A stretch of DNA of 23,111 bases from Welwitschia mirabilis (lineage: Eukaryota; Gnetophyta; Gnetopsida; Welwitschiales): the NCBI GenBank assembly GCA_051453625.1, contig JBOZIK010000001.1, forward strand, positions 180,961,678 through 180,984,788, written 5' to 3'. Below, in pieces: positions 10,068-19,620 of this stretch (within the stretch, counting starts at the first letter, position 1; every line of letters begins with the position of its first letter). The notes beneath the pieces are model-generated. The model was not told where the DNA came from and searched no databases. It was given only the letters and a program-made list of their open reading frames with translations. A program made the translations under genes and the position numbers.

Positions 10068-10754
10068 TAATGCAGCTTCACATTTATAACATTTATTTTC
10101 AAGATTTGCCTTTGTGCTCCTTATAGTTATACTTTATTAGGATAAAAGCTAAGGGAGAATGTAAAAGTGATGATTTATAAAGTTTTTAGTTGAAATCTCT
10201 AGAATTGGAAATAATGTTATGACCTTCATGTAGTTTTTTCTTTCTAATATGATAATATTAAATTCATCCTTATCATTATAACCATCTTTATCAAGATTGA
10301 CTTCTTATAAAGACTTCCTTAAATTTAAAATCGACCTACTATTTAGAAAAAAAGGAATTTTTAATAAAACATGTATAATTTGTTCATCTAATGAATCAAT
10401 AAGAATACATAATTGTCAAATTTTACTACTCTATAAAATAATAAATTTTTAAATAAATTTTTCAAGAAATGCATAAAATAATTAATGATCAAACTTCATA
10501 TTTGATTGAAATAATATTTTAAGGAAAGATTTATAATCCAAAATTCAATGGATTTTTAAGTTAATTATAATACTAAGGAATTAAAATATCTTATCAAGTT
10601 TTACTCCAACACAATTTTTCAACATAAAATAAAAATAATAATTTCTTCTTCTCTTTGCCCTTATCAATAATCAAGCTCTAGTTTTACCATCTATTTCACA
10701 CAAGAAATATGAATTGAAAACTAAGAAAATTTCATAGCTTCTAGTATGACCCAA
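10068..10754. other. AT-rich DNA left of E2
   Basis: No reading frame is recognised. If E2 inserted into the LTR of element B, the missing outer part of that LTR should lie here. TGTCAAATTTTACTACTC near 10417 has the look of an LTR edge, but I could not align it with the B edge at 23090. Confidence 0.3.
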
Positions 10755-11822
10755 TGTTTTTGTATGTATTTATGTAAATGTTTATACTCAAAGATCTTGT
10801 CATTTATAAATAAAATAGATATCTTTCATAACACAACACATTAATATAGTTGGAAGTGAACCCAAATGTCGTATCTCATTAAAGACTTGTAAGACAAGAA
10901 CAAGGATTGATTTTCAACAAAGTAAAGTAACCAAAATTGAAGAACAATACAGGAAATAAAAGATTTAATGCAAATGTAAAATGCAATTAACTAAATGAAA
11001 TGAAAAATAAAATTAAACTACTTCCTTTTAGCCTTAAAAAAAAACTACTCTTAAGATCTATGTTACCAATGAAATTATCACCAAAGCAAGGGAAAAATAA
11101 ACTATAAGGAATAGTTGACAAATTTAAATTCAGTAATGAAAATAGAGCTTTTGTATTAAAAGGAATCAAACATTGGGATTATAAAATAGTCAGGCCTTAA
11201 TGGAGGATGCATAGCCCTCTACCAAGGTAATGTCTTTCTACAACTCTTAAGATGAATCTCCCATCCTTCGATCTTCTATTATAATAATTTTTTGTGCATC
11301 AAAGATAGAAAGGAGAGTCAAAGGGGGGTTTTATTTATGGGGTTATATGGCAAAATCGTGATACAAAAGATGCTCTAAAATGTGCTCCATTATAAACAAG
11401 AAATAATCAAAATGGTCAAAGGTCAGCTATCAGAGTCAGTTACATTATTATCCTAGCCATTATCAGGATGTTATAGGGGATGATAACTCATTACAAAAGA
11501 TAACTCAGCATGATGACTTAGTAGTCCACATCAGCATCAAATTTTATAGTCATCCTATCTATCGTGAGTACAATAGAGGGAATGGTAGTCTTCTTTGTTC
11601 ATTGTAATAAGAAGAAACAATAATTTTTTATTAGTAGTCTTCCTCCAAATCCATCTGTATCATAATATGCCTTAAATGCTTTAAATCTTGCTAAAAATTG
11701 CACATTTTAGAGATATTCTATTAATTCTTCAAAATCCTCTGAATTACATCTAAACCTATGTAAATGTCCTACAAAATATCTCATAAAACCCCATCAAATA
11801 CATACAAATTGGTAGTGCATCA
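10755..11822 (-). repeat. 3' LTR of E2 (complete copy)
   Basis: The plus strand begins TGTTTTTGTATGTATTTATG and ends GTAGTGCATCA. It aligns to 17050-17766 over both ends and internally (for example the CATTAAAGACTTG and GATGATAACTCATTAC blocks). Length is 1068 bp. It retains the 11091-11439 part that the 5' LTR lacks, including the TATA box and the GGATGCATAGCC block shared with the E1 LTR. Confidence 0.8.
11327..11340 (-). promoter_or_regulatory. LTR TATA box, E2
   Basis: Minus-strand CCATAAATAAAACC followed by a C-rich run, a typical LTR core promoter context. It lies inside the 349 bp missing from the 5' LTR, so the copy that would drive the element is gone. Confidence 0.4.
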
Positions 11823-11840
11823 TAGTGCCCAACTTAGCCT
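11823..11840 (-). other. possible polypurine tract of E2
   Basis: The minus strand reads GCTAAGTTGGGCACTA directly before the LTR start TGATGCACTACC. The purine run is short and broken, so the call rests on position. Confidence 0.35.
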
Positions 11841-13970
11841 TTGATACTCCTTGATAAAAGCCAGACAGAAAAACACAAATGTGAGTCAGTTTTTCTTATT
11901 TAAAAAAAATTCAATCTAGAAATTATAAAATAGACTCATAGAATACATCACATAGCAAAATGACATGTAATACATAATGTATATGGAGTAAAAATTTTAA
12001 AATTATGTCTCATAAAAGATCAAAATAACTTGAAAAAGTTTATGAAAATGAGACATGAAAATGAATCCTGCTTCTCCCCTCCTCCAAAACCAAGAAAAAC
12101 AATATGTCCCATATTGGATAATAAAGCAAAGAAAATAGATAGGAATGAGAAGGTAGATGATGAATGTTTTTAACTTTGGATAAGTTTCTAAATTAAGTAC
12201 AAAGCTGAGTAAAGAAATATCATATTTAAAAAATATAAATGTATGAAATATTCTAACAAGTAAAGAAAATGTTCCAACATAAATAATTATGAACAGCGTT
12301 AAGAACTGAAAAAAAATAACATAAAATTATTAAGAAAACTCATCTAAGTAATAAAAAATCAACTCTTTATTGAAAACTAGGTAAGAAAAATCATTAAATG
12401 TTAAGGTCCTAAAATGATAAGGAAATATAAAAATGACTTAGACATAACTAATCGAATAACAAAAGAAAATAAAAATAATGAACATAAGGCAACATAAAGA
12501 TAGCCTCCCTATCCAAGATTTTAACCTAATAGGCTCCCACGAAAGAAATCATAATATCACTTGATTTTAAAATGCATGACTTGATGAATAAAAATTTTCA
12601 TTCAATAAGGTAATGGTTATAAGGATGCTAAAAATAAAATGCTTTAAATAATGAATTATAATATTAAAGAGTTGCTTAAAAATAAACTCTCCTGCTTACA
12701 TCTCAAAACAAACACTAGAATATTAAGAAATGAAATAATCATGTGGAAAGACAAAGAGTCTAGAAAATGAGAAATGCTTTTGATGATACTAAGAACACCA
12801 CTGATTCCATAGCCTATATGTTTTTGTTATTATTTTATAATTCATGATGAAGGTTATGTAGCTATAGTCAGAGAAGTAAGAATCCATAAATCATNNNNNN
12901 NNNNNNNNNNNNNNNNNNNNNNNNNNNNNNNNNNNNNNNNNNNNNNNNNNNNNNNNNNNNNNNNNNNNNNNNNNNNNNNNNNNNNNNNNNNNNNNNNNNN
13001 NNNNNNNNNNNNNNNNNNNNNNNNNNNNNNNNNNNNNNNNNNNNNNNNNNNNNNNNNNNNNNNNNNNNNNNNNNNNNNNNNNNNNNNNNNNNNNNNNNNN
13101 NNNNNNNNNNNNNNNNNNNNNNNNNNNNNNNNNNNNNNNNNNNNNNNNNNNNNNNNNNNNNNNNNNNNNNNNNNNNNNNNNNNNNNNNNNNNNNNNNNNN
13201 NNNNNNNNNNNNNNNNNNNNNNNNNNNNNNNNNNNNNNNNNNNNNNNNNNNNNNNNNNNNNNNNNNNNNNNNNNNNNNNNNNNNNNNNNNNAGTACCCAA
13301 GTCAAAAGAGTAGTCATGGAAATAAATACATAAATCATGTTTGAAATATGATCAAGTAACATCATAATGGCCTTCAAAAGAAAAAGCTAAGAGAAAATTT
13401 AGAAGGTTGCTCATATTTTTCCAACCCTTGTCCATTAACTTTCTAAAATTATTAAGTGGTTAAGTCAGAAATCTTAATAAAGTGATTAGAATGTATTTTC
13501 TCAAAATAATAGATAACCAAATGAAAAATAACTAATAATCATTCTTCTCATCATCCTAATGACAGAGAGGATAATGAAAATAGAAATCAAAAATATAAAA
13601 TAAAAAGTTAGCAAAAAAAACTAAAGGTAGAAAATGAAAACAGAAAGCTAAAGACAAGATCAAAGTCTAAATCATAAGAATTAAAGAGGATACACCAAAG
13701 AAAGTAAATATTCAAATCCTAAAATCTACATACACTTTTATTGAGAAGAAAAAAGAAGGAAGGATGTGTTTATATGGTTTTAGGATATTACATTATTTTA
13801 GAGAAATAAGATCCAAATCAAATGTTCATTAATTTATAAAACATAAAAGGTATATAATTATTTTTAATTCAAATAAATTGGAGGAAGAGAGGGACAACAA
13901 ATAAAACTCTATAAGACCATATGAAAGCATAAAATTTGAAAGTCAAAAGGAATATTAATATTAAATCTTA
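11841..13970 (-). other. 3' internal part of E2, no coding recognised
   Basis: Reverse transcriptase, RNase H and integrase would be expected here between protease and 3' LTR. Minus-strand translation shows only T-rich, stop-rich sequence. The plus strand is A-rich at 12180-12480 and 13555-13700. The open frames at 12854-13300 and 12868-13377 are created by N and are not real. This may be an old noncoding 3' region or heavily decayed pol. Confidence 0.5.
12895..13291. other. assembly gap, 397 N
   Basis: A non-round size suggests an estimated gap. The flanks do not show the end-to-end duplication seen at two other gaps; only a short ATAAATCAT recurs about 45 bases after the gap. Confidence 0.95.
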
Positions 13971-14135
13971 GTTAGGTAAAAGTTTTTCATTGATTATAGA
14001 AGTATTATATTGATCATTACAAAGAAAAATATGTTCTAGTATACTAGGAAGATTTTTAATATTTAAATTCAAATTATGATTTTTAATTTTTGACTTATGT
14101 AGTGGACAATCTCCCTTAAGGTATGATTTTTCATT
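13971..14135 (-). pseudogene. pol linker before reverse transcriptase, E2
   Basis: One minus-strand frame without stops reads KPYLKGDCPLHKS, then LNLNIKNLPSILEHIFL, then NTSIINEKLLPN and a stop. It resembles the segment before reverse transcriptase in Athila/Tat-type polyproteins, where an LELKPLP..L.YAFLG stretch is followed by a P(V/T)IIS strand. It follows the protease at the expected distance. After it the resemblance ends, which marks where recognisable pol stops in this copy. Confidence 0.55.
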
Positions 14136-14344
14136 TAATAGTTGTTCTTCCTTATAATATAAGGGTTCTTTTTTATTTTGATCTAAAAAACATAATGCTC
14201 AAAGTTGAATGCATCAATGGTTTATAAGTTTTTTTTATCTCAAATGGATCATCATAAAGCATAGGCTTCTGTAATGTTGGCTCTCTTTCTTTAAGGGAAT
14301 GATGTTGAAAAAATAAATTTGGTTTGATATTATTTTCTTAGTCC

Positions 14345-14712
14345 ATTTCATCACCTAGATCTTTCTCAACTACATTTAAAACTCTAATTGTAAATGTTTT
14401 ATTTTCTAGATAACACTTCATCATTATAGTCCTAGTATCAATAATGTAGTAGGCTATTACATAGAAGGCTTATCCTAGAAGCAATGGGTATCCTTTATTG
14501 TGTTCAACTTCTATGACAATTACATCTATCTAATAGCAGGTCTTTTTAATTTAAATGATCAAATCTTTGATTATGCTTAAGGGTTTCTTAGACAAAGTAT
14601 CTACTAACTCTAAAAGAATATAAGGATGCTCTATTCTACCCTCTAAACCAAGTCTTTTAAAAGTGTGAAGTGGCATGATATTAACACTCACTCTAATGTT
14701 AATAAAATATCT
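14345..14712 (-). pseudogene. retroviral-type aspartic protease remnant, E2
   Basis: The minus strand gives FINIRVSVNIMPLHTFKRLG followed by LEGRIEHPYILLELVDTLS, then DVIVIEVEHNKGYPLLLG, a stop, and YYIIDTRTI, ending near VVEKDLGDEMD. This follows the retropepsin fold of plant Ty3/gypsy elements: DLGAS-(I/V)-N-(L/I)-MP, K-LGL, a DVIV strand, and the (I/L)-(I/L)-LG block followed by a D-x-x-x-(G/T) strand. In the family the enzyme cuts the gag-pol precursor. Here the catalytic DLGAS reads NIRVS (14680-14700), so the Asp is replaced by Asn and the Gly by Arg. Frame breaks are also present, so the gene is dead. Confidence 0.75.
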
Positions 14713-15049
14713 TCTAATATTTTTGTTTTCTCTAATGTGACATTCATCATTACTGCCCTTAGATCTTTAAATTTGGGAGATTTGTGTAATACTAAATTCA
14801 TGAGGAATTAAGCTAAAACAACTTTGCTAGGAATAACTCATTTTTGTTTTCATCTTATTAAATGTTTTTTGAGCTTTGAGTACGCTATATTTTGTTATAA
14901 AATTTTTTAAAAGGGTAATTTTATACTCACATTTTTCATTAATGATTTAATATGTTCATTAAAAGTTAAATTATTATTAAGCCTATTAAGCCAAGGGGTA
15001 GTTGATTGCTTTTCTAATTGTTATGAATTTTTCTTTTTGCTTTTACTAA

Positions 15050-16330
15050 AAGAAGGAAAGTTGTAATCTTCTAATATTTTAACATCCTATCCTTCTTCAT
15101 CATCTCTAGTGTTATTTTGAAAGGTTGATGATTTACAAGGAGAAGGGTCTATTTCTTAATAACTTTGTGTTACAATCTTACAATAGTTTCTCTTTTCCTT
15201 GGGGTTTGATAAAGGTTGTGTATCCAATGTTCCTTATGTCCTTTGGTTTTTCAACATTATATGTTAAAGGACATTCACTAAGTTTTTAATGTTTGCATTT
15301 TATTTATCTTATAATTTTATAAGGTTAACAATAGAGTTTTGAAGAGAATCATCTTGATGTTGGAAATTTGATGGATTCAATTGCAAGTTTGAATTGTTGA
15401 ATTGATTTTTAAAAGATTAAAAATTGTTTTGAAAATGTGTATTTAATCTAGATTGTGCTTAATTTTGATTTTTAAAGTTTGAAAATTTTTGATCAAAAGT
15501 GCAAACTTCCTCATGTATTTTATTTTTGTATGTTGGTAGTAATGGATAATCCTTCATAATGTGATAATTATTCTCAAATATGTCATAAGTTGGCACAACA
15601 TTTCTCTGAATTGCTAATTTAACATCTAAAATCTTTTTAGTATACTTCTTTAAAGTTATTGAAAAATTTTTAATTAGATTTATAAGGTTGTATCTTATGT
15701 CCTTTTCTTGTTTAACCTCTTTCAAATCTTTAATGATTTGTCCTATAGTGTAGTTTTCCTTTTAATGTTGGCCAAGTTTGGCTTACCTCCACAAGTTCCT
15801 CTAATATTTTCCAAGAATTTTATAATGTGAGGTTTATGAGGTTTCCATCATAAGAGAATCCTACATGTTATTTTGTATGAGGATTTATTTTACAATAAAA
15901 GTAGCTGACTAGCTCTTTTTATGAAAAAGAATCTACTGGATTAGAATGGGTTACTATAAAGAAATGTTCATATGTGAAAGCATAATCCTCATTTGGTTTT
16001 TGTTGAAAGTTTATTACTTTATATTTCCTTTTTTAAATGATTTCTTCATTCATCAATTTTTTGATAAAGGTATCCTAGACTTGATCCCAAGTTTTTAAAC
16101 TTTTGTGAATTATGATTTTTAGCCAATTTTTAGCTCTATCTTTAATCTCGTTGGAAAGATCACCATATATGTCTATTACTAATATTTTTCTTTCCATTCC
16201 CTAAGGTAAGAATTAATTGTTCTATATCTATAATATGTTGGAGGGGATCCTCATCATATTCACCATGAAAAGTTGGATAGGCATTTAGATTATTTAGCTT
16301 AACATTATTTCTTGAGGGTAAATTGAAAGG
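15050..16330 (-). pseudogene. gag remnant of E2
   Basis: The minus strand starts PFNLPSRNNVKLNNLNAYPT with YDEDPLQHIIDIEQLILTL shortly after, then after a frame change RAKNWLKIIIHKSLKTWDQV and FIKKLMNEEII. These are the hallmarks of the plant retrotransposon gag domain: a W-L segment, a W-x-x-(L/V)-x-x-x-F helix and a downstream NE.Y...E...F stretch. The longest stop-free piece is 88 codons at 15459-15725 (IIKDLKEVKQEKDIRYNLIN and following). Near 15192-15221 the residues QPLSNPKEK match the proline-rich tail that precedes protease in such elements. At least two frame changes and several stops separate the pieces. Gag would form the virus-like particle. Confidence 0.75.
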
Positions 16331-17026
16331 CATTTGAATTTCTCATTTCTTATTGCATAGCAATTTCCTCAGGATAAGGTTTTTATTATGACTAGTGGTT
16401 GAAAATTCTACAACTTACTTTTCTTTTTGGATGATACTATGACATTATAAACTAATTTTCTTCTATAATACTTTCTTTAATGGGATCTGATTCAAAAAAA
16501 TAAATTAAAAAAAAGAATTGTATGCACCTGGATATTACTTTTCCGATTCCCTTTTAAAGTATACTAATCCTTCTCTAATCTTTTTCTCTATTAATACCCT
16601 TTCTCTATAATAGTTATTTTCTAGGTTGACCATATAACAACATCTTCCAAATATAAAAGAATAAAAAATACAATTAAAAATAATAAATAATTGTTTTGAC
16701 TATTATGAGGATAATAGAATAAACAATAAACACAAAGATTAGAAAATAGAAACTTAATAGGATGGAAACCTAAAAACTAGAAAAAACACAGGCTGTTATT
16801 CTCCTAGTAAATCAGATAACAAAGAAGATGATAGAGACTAATTTTATTATAGAAAACCAAAATCTGAAAATAAAAATAAAAAATAAAAACTAAAAACCAA
16901 AAGTAAAAAACTACAAATAGAAATCCTATAGTTCCTAATTAAAATAAAATATCGCTATAGGTAAATAACCAAATGGAAATATAATATACTCACCCAAATG
17001 ATAACAACCCTTATGCTCTTACTAGC
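16331..17026 (-). other. leader of E2
   Basis: This is the stretch between PBS and recognisable gag. The minus strand is T-rich at 16840-16930. Near 16525-16640 a frame resembling RVLIEKKIREGLVYFKRES may be the gag N-terminus. Its length is close to that of the E1 leader. Confidence 0.45.
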
Positions 17027-17028
17027 CC

Positions 17029-17046
17029 TCCCTAAAAACAATACCA
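17029..17046 (-). other. decayed Asp-tRNA-type primer binding site of E2
   Basis: Minus-strand TGGTATTGTTTTTAGGGA against the Asp-tRNA PBS TGGCGCCGTTGCCGGGGA: 10 identical bases, 7 C-to-T or G-to-A changes and one transversion. It lies three bases from the LTR edge at 17050. The following GG (17027-17028) is consistent with a purine-rich continuation. Confidence 0.7.
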
Positions 17047-17049
17047 ATT

Positions 17050-17766
17050 TGTTGTGGTGTGTATCTATACAAATGTTTATACTTAAAAAGATCTTATTAT
17101 TCATAAATAAAATAGATATCTTGCATAATGCAACACACTAATATAGTTGAGGGTGAACTCAAATGTCATATCTCATTGAAGACTTACAAAAGGAGAGTAA
17201 GGATTAATTTTTAACATAGTAAAGTAATTCAAATTCAAGAATAATGTAGAAAATAAAATATGTAATGTGAATAAAAAATGCAACCAAATGTAATGAAAAA
17301 TAAAACTAAACTACTTTATTTTAATCTTAATAAAGGCTGCTCTTAAGATCTATATCACTAATGAAATTGGCTATCAAAGTAAGTTACAATGTCATCCTGG
17401 CCATAATCCAGATGATATAGAGGATAATAGCTCATTACAAAAGATGACTCATCATGATGACTCAGCAGTTGACATTAGAATCAAACATTATCACTGTCCT
17501 ACATGTTGCGAGGATGATAGAGGGAACAATGGTCTTCAGTATTCATTACAGTGAGGATAAACTATCCTTTTTGATTAGTAATCTTCCTCCAAAGCCATGT
17601 GTATTAAAATNNNNNNNNNNNNNNNNNNNNNNNNNNNNNNNNNNNNNNNNNNNNNNNNNNNNNNNNNNNNNNNNNNNNNNNNNNNNNNNNNATCTAAACC
17701 TGTGTAAATGTCCTATAAAATAGCTCATTAAATCCTATTAGATACACATAAATTGGTTGCACATCA
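17050..17766 (-). repeat. 5' LTR of E2 (internally deleted copy)
   Basis: It begins TGTTGTGGTGTGTATCTATA and ends GGTTGCACATCA on the plus strand, collinear with 10755-11822. It lacks the part equivalent to 11091-11439; the junction is at about 17383/17384. It also carries an 81-N gap. Length is 717 bp. Confidence 0.8.
17611..17691. other. assembly gap, 81 N, correctly sized
   Basis: The flanks GTATTAAAAT and ATCTAAACCT align to 11657-11666 and 11748-11757 of the other LTR. The bases between them there (11667-11747) number exactly 81. Confidence 0.9.
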
Positions 17767-18763
17767 TCCATGTCAAGAAAGATAAATTTTTGAAGAAGTC
17801 CTTAACAAGAATTCAAAATATTAAAAGAAACATGAGCAAGATATATGAACAAAAGGTAGATCCTCAACAAGAATAACTATGATTTAATTTCATAAAGCTT
17901 TTTCAAAAAGAAGATAGTAGAAGCCAAGATTCATAACCAAGAATGCAATTTATCAAATACTAATAAAAAAATATCTAAGAACTTTACGATATTTACAAGA
18001 AAATAAGCAAAACTAGAAATGTATACAAAGATGCATATAAGAATATTGCTAATCAATGATGCAAGAAATAGATGGGAATCATGCCTGTATTTGGTTGTAA
18101 TATCTAAAGACTTTAATACTCTTTCAAGATTCCAAAGCTTCAAGGTTTTTCAAGCTTCAAATTTGAATTTTCCAAGATTCAATAATAAAGGCTTTCTCAA
18201 AGATATGAAATACAAGAAGAAGAAAGTCTTTTTATAGCAAGAGGATGTCAAGGTATGAAAAGACACAAGAATATGAAGAGACATCATCATAATGGTAAAG
18301 GTGATGCAAGTTTGATAATGCTTCATAATTACTTGACTGACCACTAGGTACATAATATTTTATCATAATGGCAACTAGTTATTTTAAAAAATAATAATCA
18401 TTAAAAATATTTCTACAAGAATTAAGCTTTTTAACATAAGCAAAAATAAAATAAGTTAGTCATAATATATAGTATTTTCAAATTCCAAGAATAATCATTA
18501 ATGATAACTTTATAAATTAAGAAATAAATGCCAGAATTTTAAGAGCATGTCACTACTTTTATCATGATAAGAAAGAGAAATTTAATTGTAACTTAATCAA
18601 GAGAATATAATTAGAAATAATGTCTAAAGAATAACATCAAGATAGAATTTTTATTATCTTAAAATATTTAATCATTTATAATAATTCCTTTTTCTTGTAA
18701 GACATTAAATTTAACTATATTATTTACTTTTATTTAATTATTCTTAGGCTAATTTTTGTAACT
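17767..18763 (-). repeat. 3' LTR of element B (truncated at E2)
   Basis: It is collinear with 5655-6696 of element A: shared GAT(C/T)CTCAA and ACTATGAT blocks at the left, the TATA region, and the GAC(A)CAAGAATATGAAGAGAC / GACATAAGAACATGTAGAG and GACTGACCACTAGGTACATAAT / GATTGACTAATAGGTGCATAAT blocks. The minus-strand start near 18763 reads AGTTACAAAAATT. The overlapping short open frames at 17931-18143, 18019-18237 and 18150-18353 are not genes. Confidence 0.65.
18228..18238 (-). promoter_or_regulatory. LTR TATA box, element B
   Basis: Minus-strand GCTATAAAAAG, about 535 nt from the sense LTR start, matching the place of the element A box. Confidence 0.55.
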
Positions 18764-18871
18764 TAAAAATTTTTCACCTCCTTAAAAAGTTCTATCCTTG
18801 AAACTTGCCAAAAGCTCAGGTTTTCATTGCTTAATATCTATTTTTGTTTTCCAACTTGCTTCCTCTATAGA
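18752..18871 (-). pseudogene. chromodomain remnant, element B
   Basis: One minus-strand frame reads SIEEASWKTKIDIKQ, stop, KPELLASFKDRTF, stop, GGEKFLSYKN. It matches the end of plant chromovirus pol: S-x-E-E-A-(S/T)-W, then F-P-E/H-x-x-x-x-x-F/L-x-D-K-x, then GG. The key W is intact (18851-18853), unlike element A. The frame crosses the polypurine tract into the LTR, as in A. Confidence 0.65.
18766..18790 (-). other. polypurine tract, element B
   Basis: The minus strand reads CTTTTTAAGGAGGTGAAAAA just before the LTR. It is a better purine run than in element A. Confidence 0.6.
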
Positions 18872-18940
18872 TTGATTTGATCATTGGGTTATAATTGTAT
18901 CATACTAAACTTAAAAACATTCTTCACAATATGTGCTCCA

Positions 18941-19620
18941 AAATATATGGACTTTACAATATTCCTAGAAAATAATTTTGAAATCTAAAATGCAATTGGT
19001 GTCTTCATACACAACATGAACTATGCCATCTTACTAAAGCATTTTATAATAAGANNNNNNNNNNNNNNNNNNNNNNNNNNNNNNNNNNNNNNNNNNNNNN
19101 NNNNNNNNNNNNNNNNNNNNNNNNNNNNNNNNNNNNNNNNNNNNNNNNNNNNNNNNNNNNNNNNNNNNNNNNNNNNNNNNNNNNNNNNNNNNNNNNNNNN
19201 NNNNNNNNNNNNNNNNNNNNNNNNNNNNNNNNNNNNNNNNNNNNNNNNNNNNNNNNNNNNNNNNNNNNNNNNNNNNNNNNNNNNNNNNNNNNNNNNNNNN
19301 NNNNNNNNNNNNNNNNNNNNNNNNNNNNNNNNNNNNNNNNNNNNNNNNNNNNNNNNNNNNNNNNNNNNNNNNNNNNNNNNNNNNNNNNNNNNNNNNNNNN
19401 NNNNNNNNNNNNNNAAATATATGAACTTTACAATCTTCCTAGAAAATAATTTTGAAATCTAAAATGCAATTGGTGTCTTCATATACAACATGAACTATGT
19501 CATCTTACTAAAGCATTTTATAATAAGATATAAATCCATATTGCTATTTCTTCATCTTGGCAAACTCACTATAAAGTGCATGTTGAAATTTTCTTCCTGG
19601 TTGCAGAAGTAGTTGTATAG
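18941..19620 (-). pseudogene. integrase core fragment, element B (split by a gap)
   Basis: The minus strand from about 19620 reads YNYFCNQEENFNMHFIVSLP, then LYLIIKCFSKMT, stop, FMLYMKTPIAF, stop, ISKLFS, stop, EDCKVHIF. This follows the retroviral integrase core of plant Ty3/gypsy elements: W-(E/K)-x-(I/V)-x-MDF-(I/V)-x-GLP, then a (V/I)-(V/I)-VDR-(F/L)-SK-x-x-HF strand, then the F-x-x-x-(I/V)-x-x-(L/V)-HG start of the next strand. In the family this enzyme inserts the DNA copy into the genome. The first catalytic Asp (MDF) is His here. The piece at 18941-19054 repeats 19415-19528 because of an unmerged assembly overlap. Sequence then jumps within about 70 bases to the chromodomain, so the rest of the integrase was deleted. 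Confidence 0.65.
19055..19414. other. assembly gap, 360 N, with duplicated flanks
   Basis: The last 114 bases before the gap (18941-19054) equal the first 114 after it (19415-19528) at all but 4 positions. The match begins at the first base of the right contig and ends at the last base of the left contig. Confidence 0.9.

Larger units (their letters stand above)
10755..17766 (-). mobile_element. E2: two-LTR Ty3/gypsy element with gag and protease only
   Basis: On the minus strand the order is 5' LTR (17766-17050), Asp-type PBS (17046-17029), leader, gag (16330-15050), protease (14712-14345), a pre-reverse-transcriptase linker (14135-13971), a long part without recognisable coding, a possible polypurine tract, and 3' LTR (11822-10755). 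Both LTRs start TG and end CA on the plus strand and align collinearly. The 5' LTR lost about 349 bp. Host bases next to the LTRs are CCCAA on the left and TCCAT on the right, so no clean target-site duplication is seen. Length is 7.0 kb, short for the Athila/Tat type that gag, protease and PBS suggest. I find no reverse transcriptase, RNase H or integrase motif; a 397-N gap lies in the relevant part but is too small to hold them all. Confidence 0.8.

Noticed and set aside
10417-10434. TGTCAAATTTTACTACTC as the outer LTR edge of element B
   Set aside because: It does not align with the B edge at 23090; kept only as a hypothesis to test.
10987-11169. 60-codon minus-strand frame
   Set aside because: It is inside the 3' LTR of E2 and not conserved in the other LTR.
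12884-13340. Duplicated flanks at the 397-N gap
   Set aside because: Only ATAAATCAT is shared and it does not start at the contig edge, so there is no overlap signature.
12854-13377. two overlapping frames of 148 and 169 codons
   Set aside because: Most codons are N; they exist only because a gap has no stops.
17454-17728. plus- and minus-strand frames across the 81-N gap
   Set aside because: They are within an LTR and carried by N.
18019-18353. overlapping 67- to 72-codon frames on both strands
   Set aside because: They are within the element B LTR around its TATA box; the element A copy does not keep them.
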